From Actinomadura hallensis (lineage in GTDB: Bacteria; Actinomycetota; Actinomycetes; Streptosporangiales; Streptosporangiaceae): 64,000 bases of DNA. Positions 47,815-56,334 of the stretch are shown here, piece after piece; position 1 is the first letter of the stretch, and every line of letters begins with the position of its first letter. The DNA lies in NCBI RefSeq assembly GCF_006716765.1, contig NZ_VFPO01000001.1:992001-1056000 (forward strand), given 5' to 3'. Under the pieces are notes generated by a model. It was not told where the DNA came from. It ran no database searches and saw only the letters and a list, made by a program, of their open reading frames with translations. The position numbers and the translations under genes were made by a program.

Positions 47815-49305
47815 TCATGAGCGCATCTCCGGATGCACGTGCTTGATCGTCTTGGCGCGGCGGGCGCGGTGCCGCCGGTGACCGGAACCGGACCGCCGCG
47901 TCAGCAGCAGCCCCAGCGACACTGCGAGCGCGGCGGCGACGAGGGCCAGCGCGACCCGCCCGTCCGCGACGATCGACATGCCGAGGCCGAGCAGCCCGCC
48001 GACCACCCAGGACAGCTGGTGCAGGGTCTCGGACACCGCGAACGTCGACGAGCGCATCTCCTCGCCGATCTCGCGCTGCACCACCGCGTCCATGGACAGC
48101 TTCCCGAGGACCTGCCCGAGGCCCGCCGCGGTCGCCACCGCCAGCGCCGCCCCCAGCCCGAAGAACGCCGCGGCGGCGGCGGTGACGGCGGTGACGGACA
48201 CCAGCGTCGCCATGACGATCGGCCGCGGCGCCCGCGCCTTCATCCAGGCCCCGAGCGCCGTCCCGGCGAGGCCGCCCGCCCCGGCGCACGCCGCGAGCAG
48301 CCCCAGCGCCACATGGTGGGACACCGGCTCGAACCGCTCCTGGCGGAGCAGGAACGCCAGGTAGATGATCAGGAAGCCGGAGAACGCGCGCAGCACCGCG
48401 TTCGCCTGCATCGCCTCCGCCACGACCGGCCCGACGCGCGGCAGCGTCCGCCAGTGCCCGGCCGGTTCCGGAGCCGGCTCTGAGCCTGTGCCCCGCTCGG
48501 AGCCCCGCTCCGTGTCCGGCTCGGGGGCCGGTTCCGGCCGGGGCAGCTCGGTCTCCCGTGAAGGCCCGGTCTCCGGCGAGAGCTCGGCGTCCGGGACGTC
48601 CACCGCGCGGGGCAGCCGCAGGGTGAACACGACGCCGAGCATGAACACGACGGTGCCGATGCGCAGCACCCAGCCGGGACCGATGAGCGCCGCGAGGCCC
48701 GCCGCGACCGGCGCGGTGACCGACGCGGCGATCAGCCCCGCGAACGCGCACCGCGCGTTCGCCGTCACCAGCGTGATCTCCCCGGGCAGGACGCGCGGCG
48801 TCACCGCCGCCCGCAGCACCCCGAACGCCTTGGACAGCACCAGCACGCCGAACGCGGCGGGCAGGAACGTGACCTGGTCGCCGTGCGGGAGCGCGCTCGC
48901 CATCCCCCAGCACAGCAGCGCGCGCATGACGAACGTGCTCGCGAGCGCGTACCGGCGGACGTGCCGCGCCCGGTCCAGCGCCGGGCCGATCAGCGGCGCG
49001 ACCAGCGCGAACGGTGCCATCGTGACGATGAGGTAGAGGGCCACCTGGCCGCGCGCCTGGTTGACGTCCAGGCCGAAGAACAGCGTCCCGGCGAGGGCGA
49101 CGGTGACCATCGCGTCGCCGGCGGAGTTGAACGCCGACGACTCGATCAGGCTGCCGAGGCCGCTGCGTCCCGCGCCCTGGGCGTGGGTGACGCGGCGGGT
49201 CAGCCGGCCGGTGCCCAGCGCGACCGCGCGGGCGCGGCGCAGCGCCCGCGCCGTCCCGCCGGCGCCGGCCCGGGCGGCCCGCCCGAACCGTGTCCGGTCA
49301 CCCAT
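47815..49305 (-). CDS. MFS transporter with an acidic central loop
   Basis: 496 residues from ATG 49305, after GGGGGAGA. About 12 hydrophobic segments. The link between helices 6 and 7 carries an acidic Pro/Glu/Thr-rich stretch (ETGPSRETELPRPEPAPEPDTE) of some 45 residues. The first 45 residues are basic and cytosolic. Typical signatures of the DHA family are weak (DRARHVRRYALA after helix 2). Position between the cold-shock and DUF3027 genes, as I recall, is conserved in related genera. Substrate unknown. Confidence 0.85.
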   Translation of the reverse strand: MGDRTRFGRAARAGAGGTARALRRARAVALGTGRLTRRVTHAQGAGRSGLGSLIESSAFNSAGDAMVTVALAGTLFFGLDVNQARGQVALYLIVTMAPFALVAPLIGPALDRARHVRRYALASTFVMRALLCWGMASALPHGDQVTFLPAAFGVLVLSKAFGVLRAAVTPRVLPGEITLVTANARCAFAGLIAASVTAPVAAGLAALIGPGWVLRIGTVVFMLGVVFTLRLPRAVDVPDAELSPETGPSRETELPRPEPAPEPDTERGSERGTGSEPAPEPAGHWRTLPRVGPVVAEAMQANAVLRAFSGFLIIYLAFLLRQERFEPVSHHVALGLLAACAGAGGLAGTALGAWMKARAPRPIVMATLVSVTAVTAAAAAFFGLGAALAVATAAGLGQVLGKLSMDAVVQREIGEEMRSSTFAVSETLHQLSWVVGGLLGLGMSIVADGRVALALVAAALAVSLGLLLTRRSGSGHRRHRARRAKTIKHVHPEMRS

Positions 49306-49481
49306 GCGCGATGATCTCCCCCTGCGTTCCGGCCCGCCGGCCGGGGCCGCCGTCCGGGCCGCCTTCCGGGGCACGGCCTGCGCGGCCTCTCCGACCGAGA
49401 GTACGTTCCCCGCCGGAAGGCCGGATCACACGGCGGTCCCGCCCATGGAACGGCGGCACCGCACGGCGGCGCGCACCGGGC

Positions 49482-49517
49482 GCGCATCGGGACGCGCATC
49501 GGGACGCGCATCGGGAC
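49482..49517. repeat. Three tandem 12-bp repeats
   Basis: GCGCATCGGGAC occurs three times head to tail at 49482-49493, 49494-49505 and 49506-49517, in the divergent region between the MFS and DUF3027 genes. Exact copies point to recent slippage. It is close to the DUF3027 promoter, so copy number might alter spacing. Confidence 0.85.
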
Positions 49518-49557
49518 GAGGGTCCGGCCACGCCGTTCCATAGGCGAGAATTGGGGC

Positions 49558-50427
49558 GTGAGCCCATCGCGTCAGTCCACCACCGCGCGTTCCACCGTCC
49601 GCTCCACCGCCGCTGGTCCCCCCTCCGGGCCGGCTCGCCGGACGCGCACGCCCGCGGTCGACCCCGCCTGCGCCGAGGCGGTCGACCTCGCCCGTGAGGC
49701 CGCGGAGGAGACCGCGCGACCCCAGCCCGTCGGCGAGCATCTCGGTCTCCGCGCCGAGGGCGACCGCGTGGTCACGCACTACTTCGAGTGCCTCGACCCC
49801 GCCTACAAGGGGTGGCGCTGGGCCGTCACCGTGACGCGGGCGGCGCGCGCCAAGGTCGTGACCGTCAGCGAGTGCGTCCTGCTGCCGGGCGAGGACGCCC
49901 TGCTCGCCCCGGAGTGGGTGCCGTGGCTGGAGCGGCTGCGTCCCGGCGACCTCGGCCCCGGCGACCTGCTGCCGACCGCGCCCGACGACGTCCGGCTCGC
50001 TCCCGGCTACACCCAGGTCGAGGAGGACGGCGACCGGCAGGCGCTGTGGGAGCCGGGGCTCGGGCGCGTCCGGGTGCTGTCGAAGGAGGGCCGCGACCGG
50101 GCCGCCGCCCGCTGGTACGACGGCGTCGGCGGGCCCCGCGCCCCCATCGCGATGTCCGCGCCCGCGCAGTGCTCCACCTGCGGGTTCTACGTCCCGCTGT
50201 CCGGGGAGCTGCGGCAGATCTTCGGTGTGTGCGCGAACGAGTACGCCCCCGACGACGGCCGCGTCGTGTCCGCCGACCACGGCTGCGGCGCGCACTCCGA
50301 GGCGGTCTCCGTTCCCGCGGTGTCCGAGCACGGCCCGCCGGTCGTGGACGAAATGGGCTACGAGGTCGTCCCCACCGGCGGTGAGGACGAAGCGAACGGG
50401 GACGACGAGGCCCTCGGCCACAGCTGA
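49558..50427 (+). CDS. DUF3027 protein
   Basis: 289 residues from GTG 49558. A disordered first 30 residues precede the core, with EHLGLRAEGDRVVTHYFECLDPAYKGWRWAVTV in parts, and a C-terminal segment with CSTCGFYVPL, FGVCANEYAPDDGRVVSADHGCGAHSE: four cysteines and a histidine that look like a metal site. The family is actinobacterial and of unknown function. The start codon has no Shine-Dalgarno; GAGAAT six bases before it could be the -10 box of a leaderless mRNA. The next gene begins four bases after its stop, so the two are one operon. Confidence 0.88.
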   Translation: MSPSRQSTTARSTVRSTAAGPPSGPARRTRTPAVDPACAEAVDLAREAAEETARPQPVGEHLGLRAEGDRVVTHYFECLDPAYKGWRWAVTVTRAARAKVVTVSECVLLPGEDALLAPEWVPWLERLRPGDLGPGDLLPTAPDDVRLAPGYTQVEEDGDRQALWEPGLGRVRVLSKEGRDRAAARWYDGVGGPRAPIAMSAPAQCSTCGFYVPLSGELRQIFGVCANEYAPDDGRVVSADHGCGAHSEAVSVPAVSEHGPPVVDEMGYEVVPTGGEDEANGDDEALGHS

Positions 50428-50431
50428 CCCG

Positions 50432-53400
50432 ATGACGGACGTCCAGATCGGGGACGAGGCGGTCCCGGGCGGCGATCCCTTCGGGACGCGGGCGATCCGC
50501 GAGCGGGTGCTGCGCGCCTGGGGCGAGTCGCCGGCCAGGTTCCGCGAGGACGCGAACGCCGAGGAGGACTTCGCCCTCGGCGGCTACCGCGACCGCGTGG
50601 TGATCGAGCTGGCGCAGAACGCCGCCGACGCGGCGTTGCGCGCGGGCGTCCCCGGGCGTCTCCGCCTGACCCTCCGCACGACGGGCGGGCCCGCGGGCGA
50701 CTCGGCGGGCGGGGCCGGGGAGGCGGTGCTGACCGCGGTGAACGCGGGGGCCCCGCTGGACGCGGCGGGGGTGGAGGCGCTGTCGACGCTGCGGGCCTCG
50801 GCCAAGCGGGACGACACCGGCGCGGCGGGACGGTTCGGCGTCGGGTTCGCCGCGGTCGTGGCCGTCAGCGACCGGCCCGCCATCGCGTCCCGGACGGGCG
50901 GCGTGGCGTGGTCGCGGGAGCGGGCCCGTGCGCTGGCCGGGGGCGTCCCGGCGCTCGCCGGCGAGCTGGAGCGGCGCGGCGGGCACGTCCCGCTGCTGCG
51001 GCTGCCGTTCGCGGACGGAGACCCTCCCGAGATTCCGGCGGGGTTCGACACCGCCGTGCGGCTGCCGCTGCGGGAGGACGCGGCCGAGTCCGTCCGGCGG
51101 CAGCTCGAGCAGGTCGACGCGGCGCTGATGCTGGCCTTGCCCGCGTTGACGACCGTTGAGATCGACGTTGACGGGGACGTCCGCGAGCTGACCGCCTCAC
51201 ACCCCGGCCAGGGCGAGGTGGTCATCGACGGGGCGGTGTGGCGCACGGTCGAGGCTCACGGGGAGATCCCGGCGGCGCTTCTGGAAGACCGTCCGGTGGA
51301 GGAACGGACGCGACCGTTCTGGCAGGTTCGCTGGGCTCTGCCCGAGGGCGGGCTGCCGGAAGGCACGCCGGGCGTCCTGCATGCGCCCACCCCCACCGAC
51401 GAGCGGCTGGATCTGCCCGCGTTGCTCATCGCGTCGTTTCCGCTCGCGCCGGACCGGCGGCACGTCGCGCCCGGGGCGCTGACCGACTTCCTCGTGGATC
51501 GCGCTGCCGAGACCTACATCCGGCTGCTGACCGAGCTTCCGGTCTCCCCACGGGTGCTCAGGCTCGTGCCGGGGCCGGTCGGGGCCGGGGAACTGGACGC
51601 GAAGCTGCGCCGGGGCATCCGGGAGCGGCTTCCCGAGGCGCCGTTGCTGCCGCACCGCATGCGCGGCCGGGACGCGGTCGCGGTGGACGCCCCGGCCCCG
51701 TTCGTCGAGCTGCTGCGCGGCGCGGACGGGCCCGGGGAGGACGGGCTCGGGGAGGACGCGGTCGTCGTCGGGCTGCTCCCTCCGGAGTGGCCCGCCCGGG
51801 ACCCGGCGCTCGCCGCGCTCGGCGTCCGGAGGGTCGAGCTGGCCGACGTCATCGACGAGCTGGCCGCTGTGGACCGGGAACCGGCGTGGTGGCACCGGCT
51901 GTACGGGACGCTCGCGGAGGCCGCCACGGACGCCCTGGGCGCCCTCCCGGTGCCGCTCGCGGGCGACGGCGACGGTGACGAGGGCGCTGACGGCCGTGTC
52001 GCACGGATCGTCCGGGGACCGCGGGGGCTGCTGATCGCGGACGGCGTCGATCCGGGCGGGCTCGGCGCGCTGGGCCTGCGGTTCGTCCATCCCGACGCGG
52101 TGCATCCGCTGCTGTCCCGCCTCGGGGCGGTCGAGGCGGGGCCGCGGGCCGTCCTCGGCGATCCCGCCGTGCGGGCGGCCGTCGAGGAGTCGTTCGACGC
52201 GGACGACCCCGACGCGATCGCCGAGGCGGTCCTGGGACTGGTCGCGGCGGCGCGGCTCGACCCAGGCGAGGAGCCCTGGCTGTCGGAGCTGGCGCTGCCG
52301 GGCGACGACGGTGACCTCTACCCCGCCGGAGAGCTGCTTCTGCCGCAGAGCCCTCTGCGCGACCTCATGGCCGACGACGCGCCCTTCGGCGTGGTGGACG
52401 GCGAGGTTCTCGAACGCTGGGGCGCGGACGTCCTCACAGCGGTGGGCGTCCTGGACGGCTTCGCCCTCGCCCACGCGGAGGACGTGAGCCTCACAGGGCT
52501 CGCGGACGAGGCCGAGACCCTCGAATTGGACGACGAGGACCTGTGGGCGGACGACGTCCTGCGGCGGATCGGCCCGCAGGACCTCCCGCCCCTCGTACCG
52601 GAGCTCCTCGCCGTCCGGGACCTGGAACTGGTCGACGACTGGTCGGCGGCGCTGCGCATCCTTTCGGGACCTCCGTGGCGGGCGGCGATCGTGGACCCCG
52701 TGCACGTGACGCTGCACGACGGCCGCCGGGTCCCCGCGCGGTCCTATACGGCGTGGTGGCTGAGCCGTCACCCCGTCCTGGACGGTCGTCGGCCCGGTGA
52801 GTACCGGCTGCGCGGCGACGAGTCCCTCGACGGCCTGTACGACGTCGCACCAGAGGGCTTGGACGACCGCTTCCTGGTCGCCCTGGGAGTCCGGACATCG
52901 CTGGCCGAGTTGCTGGACGAGCCCGGCGGCGCGCAAGAGCTGCTCGACCGCCTCGCCGACCCGGGACGGCGCGTTCCCCGCGCCCGCCTGGGCGAGCTGT
53001 GGACCGCCTTGGCCGACGCTCCCGAGGTGGACGTCGAACCACCCGACCACGTGCGAGCGGTCGTGGACGGCAAGGTCGAGGTCGTCGATGCCGTGGACGT
53101 TCTCGTCCTGGACAGTCCCGACGTCCTGCCCCTGCTGGAAGGCCAGCCGCTCATCATCGCCGCTGAGGGACGCGAAACGCGCCTCGCCGAACTCCTCGAC
53201 CTGCCCCTGGCCGGTGACGAGGTGGCGGGCGTCGTGCAGTCGCAGGGTGAGAAACGCCCCGTGCCGGACGTGGTGAGCGCCATCCTGCCGGACGCTCCGG
53301 CCCACTACCTCGCGCACGAGCGCCTGGTCGTGGACGGGCAGGACGTGCCCTGGTGGACGGAGGACGGCGAGATCCACGCGAGCGGGACCGGCGGGCTCGC

Positions 53401-53515
53401 CCGCGCGCTCGCCTGGGTCACGGGCCGCTGGGCCGACCGGTTCGTGGTCGAGGCCGTCCTGCGCGATCCGGACGCCCTGCCGCGCCTGCTGGCCGAGACC
53501 GACCTGGAGCCTTAG
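50432..53515 (+). CDS. Large GHKL ATPase, sacsin N-terminal-like
   Basis: 1027 residues from ATG 50432, four bases after the DUF3027 stop. The N-terminal ~200 residues form an Hsp90/GHKL ATP-binding fold: ELAQNAADAA (N box, Asn63), NAGAPLDAAGVEALSTL in place of the usual DxGxG, and GRFGVGFAA (133-141). The other 800 residues have no known domain and are rich in acidic and Leu residues. Sacsin-like ATPases in bacteria are found in defence and in chaperone-like roles; this one sits in a housekeeping-type neighbourhood with DUF3027, which speaks against defence. Function unknown. Confidence 0.85.
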   Translation: MTDVQIGDEAVPGGDPFGTRAIRERVLRAWGESPARFREDANAEEDFALGGYRDRVVIELAQNAADAALRAGVPGRLRLTLRTTGGPAGDSAGGAGEAVLTAVNAGAPLDAAGVEALSTLRASAKRDDTGAAGRFGVGFAAVVAVSDRPAIASRTGGVAWSRERARALAGGVPALAGELERRGGHVPLLRLPFADGDPPEIPAGFDTAVRLPLREDAAESVRRQLEQVDAALMLALPALTTVEIDVDGDVRELTASHPGQGEVVIDGAVWRTVEAHGEIPAALLEDRPVEERTRPFWQVRWALPEGGLPEGTPGVLHAPTPTDERLDLPALLIASFPLAPDRRHVAPGALTDFLVDRAAETYIRLLTELPVSPRVLRLVPGPVGAGELDAKLRRGIRERLPEAPLLPHRMRGRDAVAVDAPAPFVELLRGADGPGEDGLGEDAVVVGLLPPEWPARDPALAALGVRRVELADVIDELAAVDREPAWWHRLYGTLAEAATDALGALPVPLAGDGDGDEGADGRVARIVRGPRGLLIADGVDPGGLGALGLRFVHPDAVHPLLSRLGAVEAGPRAVLGDPAVRAAVEESFDADDPDAIAEAVLGLVAAARLDPGEEPWLSELALPGDDGDLYPAGELLLPQSPLRDLMADDAPFGVVDGEVLERWGADVLTAVGVLDGFALAHAEDVSLTGLADEAETLELDDEDLWADDVLRRIGPQDLPPLVPELLAVRDLELVDDWSAALRILSGPPWRAAIVDPVHVTLHDGRRVPARSYTAWWLSRHPVLDGRRPGEYRLRGDESLDGLYDVAPEGLDDRFLVALGVRTSLAELLDEPGGAQELLDRLADPGRRVPRARLGELWTALADAPEVDVEPPDHVRAVVDGKVEVVDAVDVLVLDSPDVLPLLEGQPLIIAAEGRETRLAELLDLPLAGDEVAGVVQSQGEKRPVPDVVSAILPDAPAHYLAHERLVVDGQDVPWWTEDGEIHASGTGGLARALAWVTGRWADRFVVEAVLRDPDALPRLLAETDLEP

Positions 53516-53541
53516 CCGAGCGACCTGGAGCCCTAGCCCCG
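53500..53541. repeat. 21-bp tandem duplication across a stop codon
   Basis: CGACCTGGAGCC(T)TAGCCGAG at 53500-53520 is followed directly by CGACCTGGAGCC(C)TAGCCCCG at 53521-53541. The copied unit contains the stop of the GHKL ATPase gene, so the second copy is a vestige of the gene's 3' end. Confidence 0.75.
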
Positions 53542-53543
53542 CC

Positions 53544-53801
53544 CTAGCCCGCGGTCTCCCGTTCGCGGCGTGCGGCCTCCTGTCTGGCGCGGGCCGCCTG
53601 CAGCCTGGGGATGTACCAGATGCCGAACAGGCCGATGCCGATGCCCGCGACGCACACCCACAGCCACCAGCGGTCGTCGGACGGCAGCCCGACGATGAGC
53701 AGGACCACCAGGGCCACGGCCCAGGCGGCGGTGCCCGCCACCGCGATCCGGACGTCGTTGGTCTTCATCGGCGGCGGATCGGGACGGCGCGGTCGGGTCA
53801 T
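53544..53801 (-). CDS. DUF2530 small membrane protein
   Basis: 85 residues from ATG 53801 (or 74 from ATG 53768). Two helices, VAGTAAWAVALVVLLIVGL and WWLWVCVAGIGIGLFGIWYIP, followed by a basic amphipathic tail (RLQAARARQEAARRERE) match DUF2530, a small actinobacterial membrane family of unknown function. It is convergent with the ATPase gene and divergent from the MarR gene. A tandem repeat array lies just upstream of its start. Confidence 0.85.
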   Translation of the reverse strand: MTRPRRPDPPPMKTNDVRIAVAGTAAWAVALVVLLIVGLPSDDRWWLWVCVAGIGIGLFGIWYIPRLQAARARQEAARRERETAG

Positions 53802-53808
53802 GCGGCCA

Positions 53809-53872
53809 GGGTACGTCGCGGCCGGGGTACGTGGCGGGCAGGGTACGTCGCGGCCGGGGTGCGCAGCGGCCG
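53809..53872. repeat. Four tandem 16-bp repeats in a divergent promoter region
   Basis: GGGTACGTCGCGGCCG, GGGTACGTGGCGGGCA, GGGTACGTCGCGGCCG, GGGTGCGCAGCGGCCG fill 53809-53872 without gaps. Copies 1 and 3 are identical. They lie between the DUF2530 and MarR starts. GTAC in three copies could be a binding site, but slippage is the simplest origin. Confidence 0.85.
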
Positions 53873-53979
53873 GGCGGGGCTCCGAGTGCGGCCTCCGGGC
53901 ATGGCGTGGCAGCATGGTCGGCACAGGAGACGAACGACGTCCCCTGACGACGTGACCCGACAGACATGACTCGACCGAC

Positions 53980-54447
53980 ATGACCGCGCAACCGACCCGG
54001 GGACGCTCGTCGTCCGTGCCGGGCCTCGCCGAAGAGCTGCGCATCTCGATCGCGCGGCTCTCACGCAGGCTGCGCACGCTGCGGCCGGCGCCGGGCGACG
54101 GCGGCCCCGGCCCGCTGTCGCTCGCCCAGTTCGCCGCGCTCGCCGCGATCGAGCGGCACGGGTCGATGACGCCGCGCGAGCTGGCCGACCACGAGAAGGT
54201 CCAGCCGCCCTCGATGACCCGCGTCATCGCCCACCTGGAGGAACGCGGTCTCGTGGCGCGCCGCCCCCACGCGACGGACGGCCGCCAGGTCGTGCTGAAC
54301 GCGACCGAGGAGGGCGCCGCCCTGCTCGCGGACGAGCGGCGCCGCAAGGAGGCGTGGCTGGCCAAGCGGCTCGGCGAGCTCACCGAGGACGAGCGGGAGA
54401 TCCTCCGCCAGGCCGCCCCGATCATCGACAAGCTCAGCCGCGCCTGA
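53980..54447 (+). CDS. MarR-family transcriptional regulator
   Basis: 155 residues. The winged helix is clear: LAQFAALAAIERHGSMTPRELADHEKVQPPSMTRVIAHLEERGLVARRP in parts, then DGRQVVLNATEEG as the wing. The 209 bases to the following MFS gene, same strand, hold the 21-bp repeat array and an AT-rich promoter. The pair MarR-MFS is a common drug-responsive efflux arrangement, with MarR repressing the exporter. Confidence 0.92.
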   Translation: MTAQPTRGRSSSVPGLAEELRISIARLSRRLRTLRPAPGDGGPGPLSLAQFAALAAIERHGSMTPRELADHEKVQPPSMTRVIAHLEERGLVARRPHATDGRQVVLNATEEGAALLADERRRKEAWLAKRLGELTEDEREILRQAAPIIDKLSRA

Positions 54448-54455
54448 CCCATAAC

Positions 54456-54602
54456 CGCCCGCGCCAGGCCCGGGACCGCCCGCGCCCGGCCCGGGACCGC
54501 CCGCGCCCGGCCCGGGACCGCCCGCGCCCGGCCCGGGACCGCCCGCGCCCGGCCCGGGACCGCCCGCGCCCGGCCCGGGACCGCTCACGCCCGGCCCGGG
54601 AC
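54456..54602. repeat. Minisatellite of seven 21-bp repeats
   Basis: The unit CGCCCGCGCCCGGCCCGGGA + C is present seven times without gaps. Copy 1 has A for C at position 11; copy 7 has CGCTCACG at its start; the five middle copies are identical. It begins eight bases after the MarR stop and ends 54 bases before the MFS start. The unit contains GGCCCGGG-type palindromes, so each could form a hairpin in RNA, giving possible multi-hairpin termination between the two genes. Confidence 0.92.
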
Positions 54603-54656
54603 GACCGCCCGTGGTTTGGCGGAATCAATCCGCACCGCATATCGTTAGCAGAGTTA

Positions 54657-56282
54657 ATGACTTCTGTTGACGATGGACGCGGTGGGGCCGAGGCGACCGC
54701 GGGGCGCGGCGCCCGCGGCCGGCGCCCCCTACGCGCTCCCCGCGCCGCCTCCTTCGCCGCGATGTCGCCCATGACCGTGAAACCCCGTCCCGCCGAGATC
54801 CGCACCCGCCCCGTCCGGACGGACCCGCGTACGGCGCCGGCCGCCCCGGCGGCTCAGGCCACCCCGGCCGCTCCGGCCGCCGAGGCCGCGCGTCCCCAGG
54901 ACGCCCCCGCTCCCGCCCCCGAGACCCCGGCCGAGCCGGAAGACCCCGACGAACGCGACGCCCCCGCCGACGGCGACGGGGGCGAGGGGAAGGAGGGCCG
55001 GGCCGTGGGGGGAATGTTCCGGTCGCTGCGGAACCGGAACTACCGGCTGTTCGCCGCCGGGCAGGTCGTCTCCAACACCGGGACCTGGATGCAGCGGGTC
55101 GGGCAGGACTGGCTCGTCCTGGAGCTCACGCACGGCAGCGGGACCGCGCTCGGCATCACCACCGGGCTCCAGTTCCTCCCGATGCTGCTCTTCGGGCTGT
55201 GGGGCGGTGTCATCGCCGACCGGTACGCCAAGCGCCGCGTCCTGATCGCGACGCAGGTGTCGATGGGCGTGCTCGCGCTGGTCCTCGGCCTGCTCGCGGT
55301 CACCGGGACGGCGCAGGTGTGGCACGTGTACCTGCTGGCCTTCGGGCTCGGCATCGCGACCGTCGTCGACACCCCGACCCGGCAGTCGTTCGTGATCGAG
55401 ATGGTCGGCAGGCGCGACCTGCCGAACGCGATCGCGCTGAACAGCGCCATCTTCAACGGCGCCCGGCTGGTCGGCCCCGCCGTCGCGGGAGTGATGATCG
55501 CCCTGATCGGCACGGGTCCGGTGTTCCTGGTGAACGCCGCGTCGTTCGGCGCCGTCCTGCTCGGCCTCTACGCGATGCGCCCGGGGGAGCTGCACCCGGT
55601 GGAGCCGGTCAAGCGCGCCAAGGGCCAGCTCCGCGAGGGCCTGCGCTACGTGGCCGGGCGCCGCGACCTGACGCTGGTCATGGTGCTGATCGGGTTCATC
55701 GGCATGTTCGGGATGAAGTTCTCCACGACCGTGGCGCTGATGACCAAGGAGGTCTTCGGCACCGGCGCCACCGCCTTCGGGGCCGCGTCCAGCATGCTCG
55801 CGCTCGGCGCGCTCAGCGGCGCGCTGCTCGCGGCGCGGCGGGCGGACCGGCCGCGGCTGCGGCTGCTGGTGGGGACGGGCGTGGTGTTCGGCGTCCTGGT
55901 GATGGTCACCGGCCTGATGCCGACGTACTGGTCGTTCCTGGCGCTGCTGGTCCCGACCGGCATCGCGATGATGACGATCACGACGGCGGCCAACTCCACC
56001 GTGCAGCTCGGCGTCGCGCCGGAGATGCGCGGACGCGTCATGGGCCTGTACATGCTCGTGTTCCTCGGCACGAACCCGGTGGGCGCGCCGGTGGTCGGCT
56101 GGCTCGCCGAGCACCTCGGCGCCCGGATGGCCCTCGTCCTCGGCGGGCTGATCTCGGCGTTGGCCGCGCTCGCCGTGGGCGCCCTCGCCGCGCGGGGGAC
56201 GGCCCGTCCCACGGTCGCCCAGATTCTGACAAGAATCGACAAAGACGGACTGAGGCGGTGGCGGGACGGCCGATCGGCGTGA
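54657..56282 (+). CDS. MFS exporter (MarR-linked)
   Basis: 541 residues from ATG 54657; ATG 54762 or 54771 would remove the first 35 or 38. The first ~115 residues are Pro/Ala/Glu-rich. Then 12 helices of an MFS carrier of the TetA/EntS-like type: LFAAGQVVSNTGTWMQRVGQDWLVLEL, GGVIADRYAKRRVL (motif A), and LGVAPEMRGRVMGLY near helix 10. Enterobactin-type and drug exporters share these. ATATCGTTAGCAGAGTTAATG before the start is AT-rich and is the probable promoter/operator for the MarR protein encoded upstream. Substrate unknown. Confidence 0.9.
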   Translation: MTSVDDGRGGAEATAGRGARGRRPLRAPRAASFAAMSPMTVKPRPAEIRTRPVRTDPRTAPAAPAAQATPAAPAAEAARPQDAPAPAPETPAEPEDPDERDAPADGDGGEGKEGRAVGGMFRSLRNRNYRLFAAGQVVSNTGTWMQRVGQDWLVLELTHGSGTALGITTGLQFLPMLLFGLWGGVIADRYAKRRVLIATQVSMGVLALVLGLLAVTGTAQVWHVYLLAFGLGIATVVDTPTRQSFVIEMVGRRDLPNAIALNSAIFNGARLVGPAVAGVMIALIGTGPVFLVNAASFGAVLLGLYAMRPGELHPVEPVKRAKGQLREGLRYVAGRRDLTLVMVLIGFIGMFGMKFSTTVALMTKEVFGTGATAFGAASSMLALGALSGALLAARRADRPRLRLLVGTGVVFGVLVMVTGLMPTYWSFLALLVPTGIAMMTITTAANSTVQLGVAPEMRGRVMGLYMLVFLGTNPVGAPVVGWLAEHLGARMALVLGGLISALAALAVGALAARGTARPTVAQILTRIDKDGLRRWRDGRSA

Positions 56283-56334
56283 CAACGGGCGCCATCTGCT
56301 GAAAAGCTGTCCAGGTGGCCCTCCGGACGCTCCA

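Noticed and set aside
50432-53515. Anti-phage defence system built on the sacsin-like ATPase
   Set aside because: No nuclease, methylase or other defence gene is adjacent, and the neighbours are of the housekeeping type.
54456-54602. CRISPR array
   Set aside because: Units are directly adjacent with no unique spacers, and no cas genes are near. It is a minisatellite.
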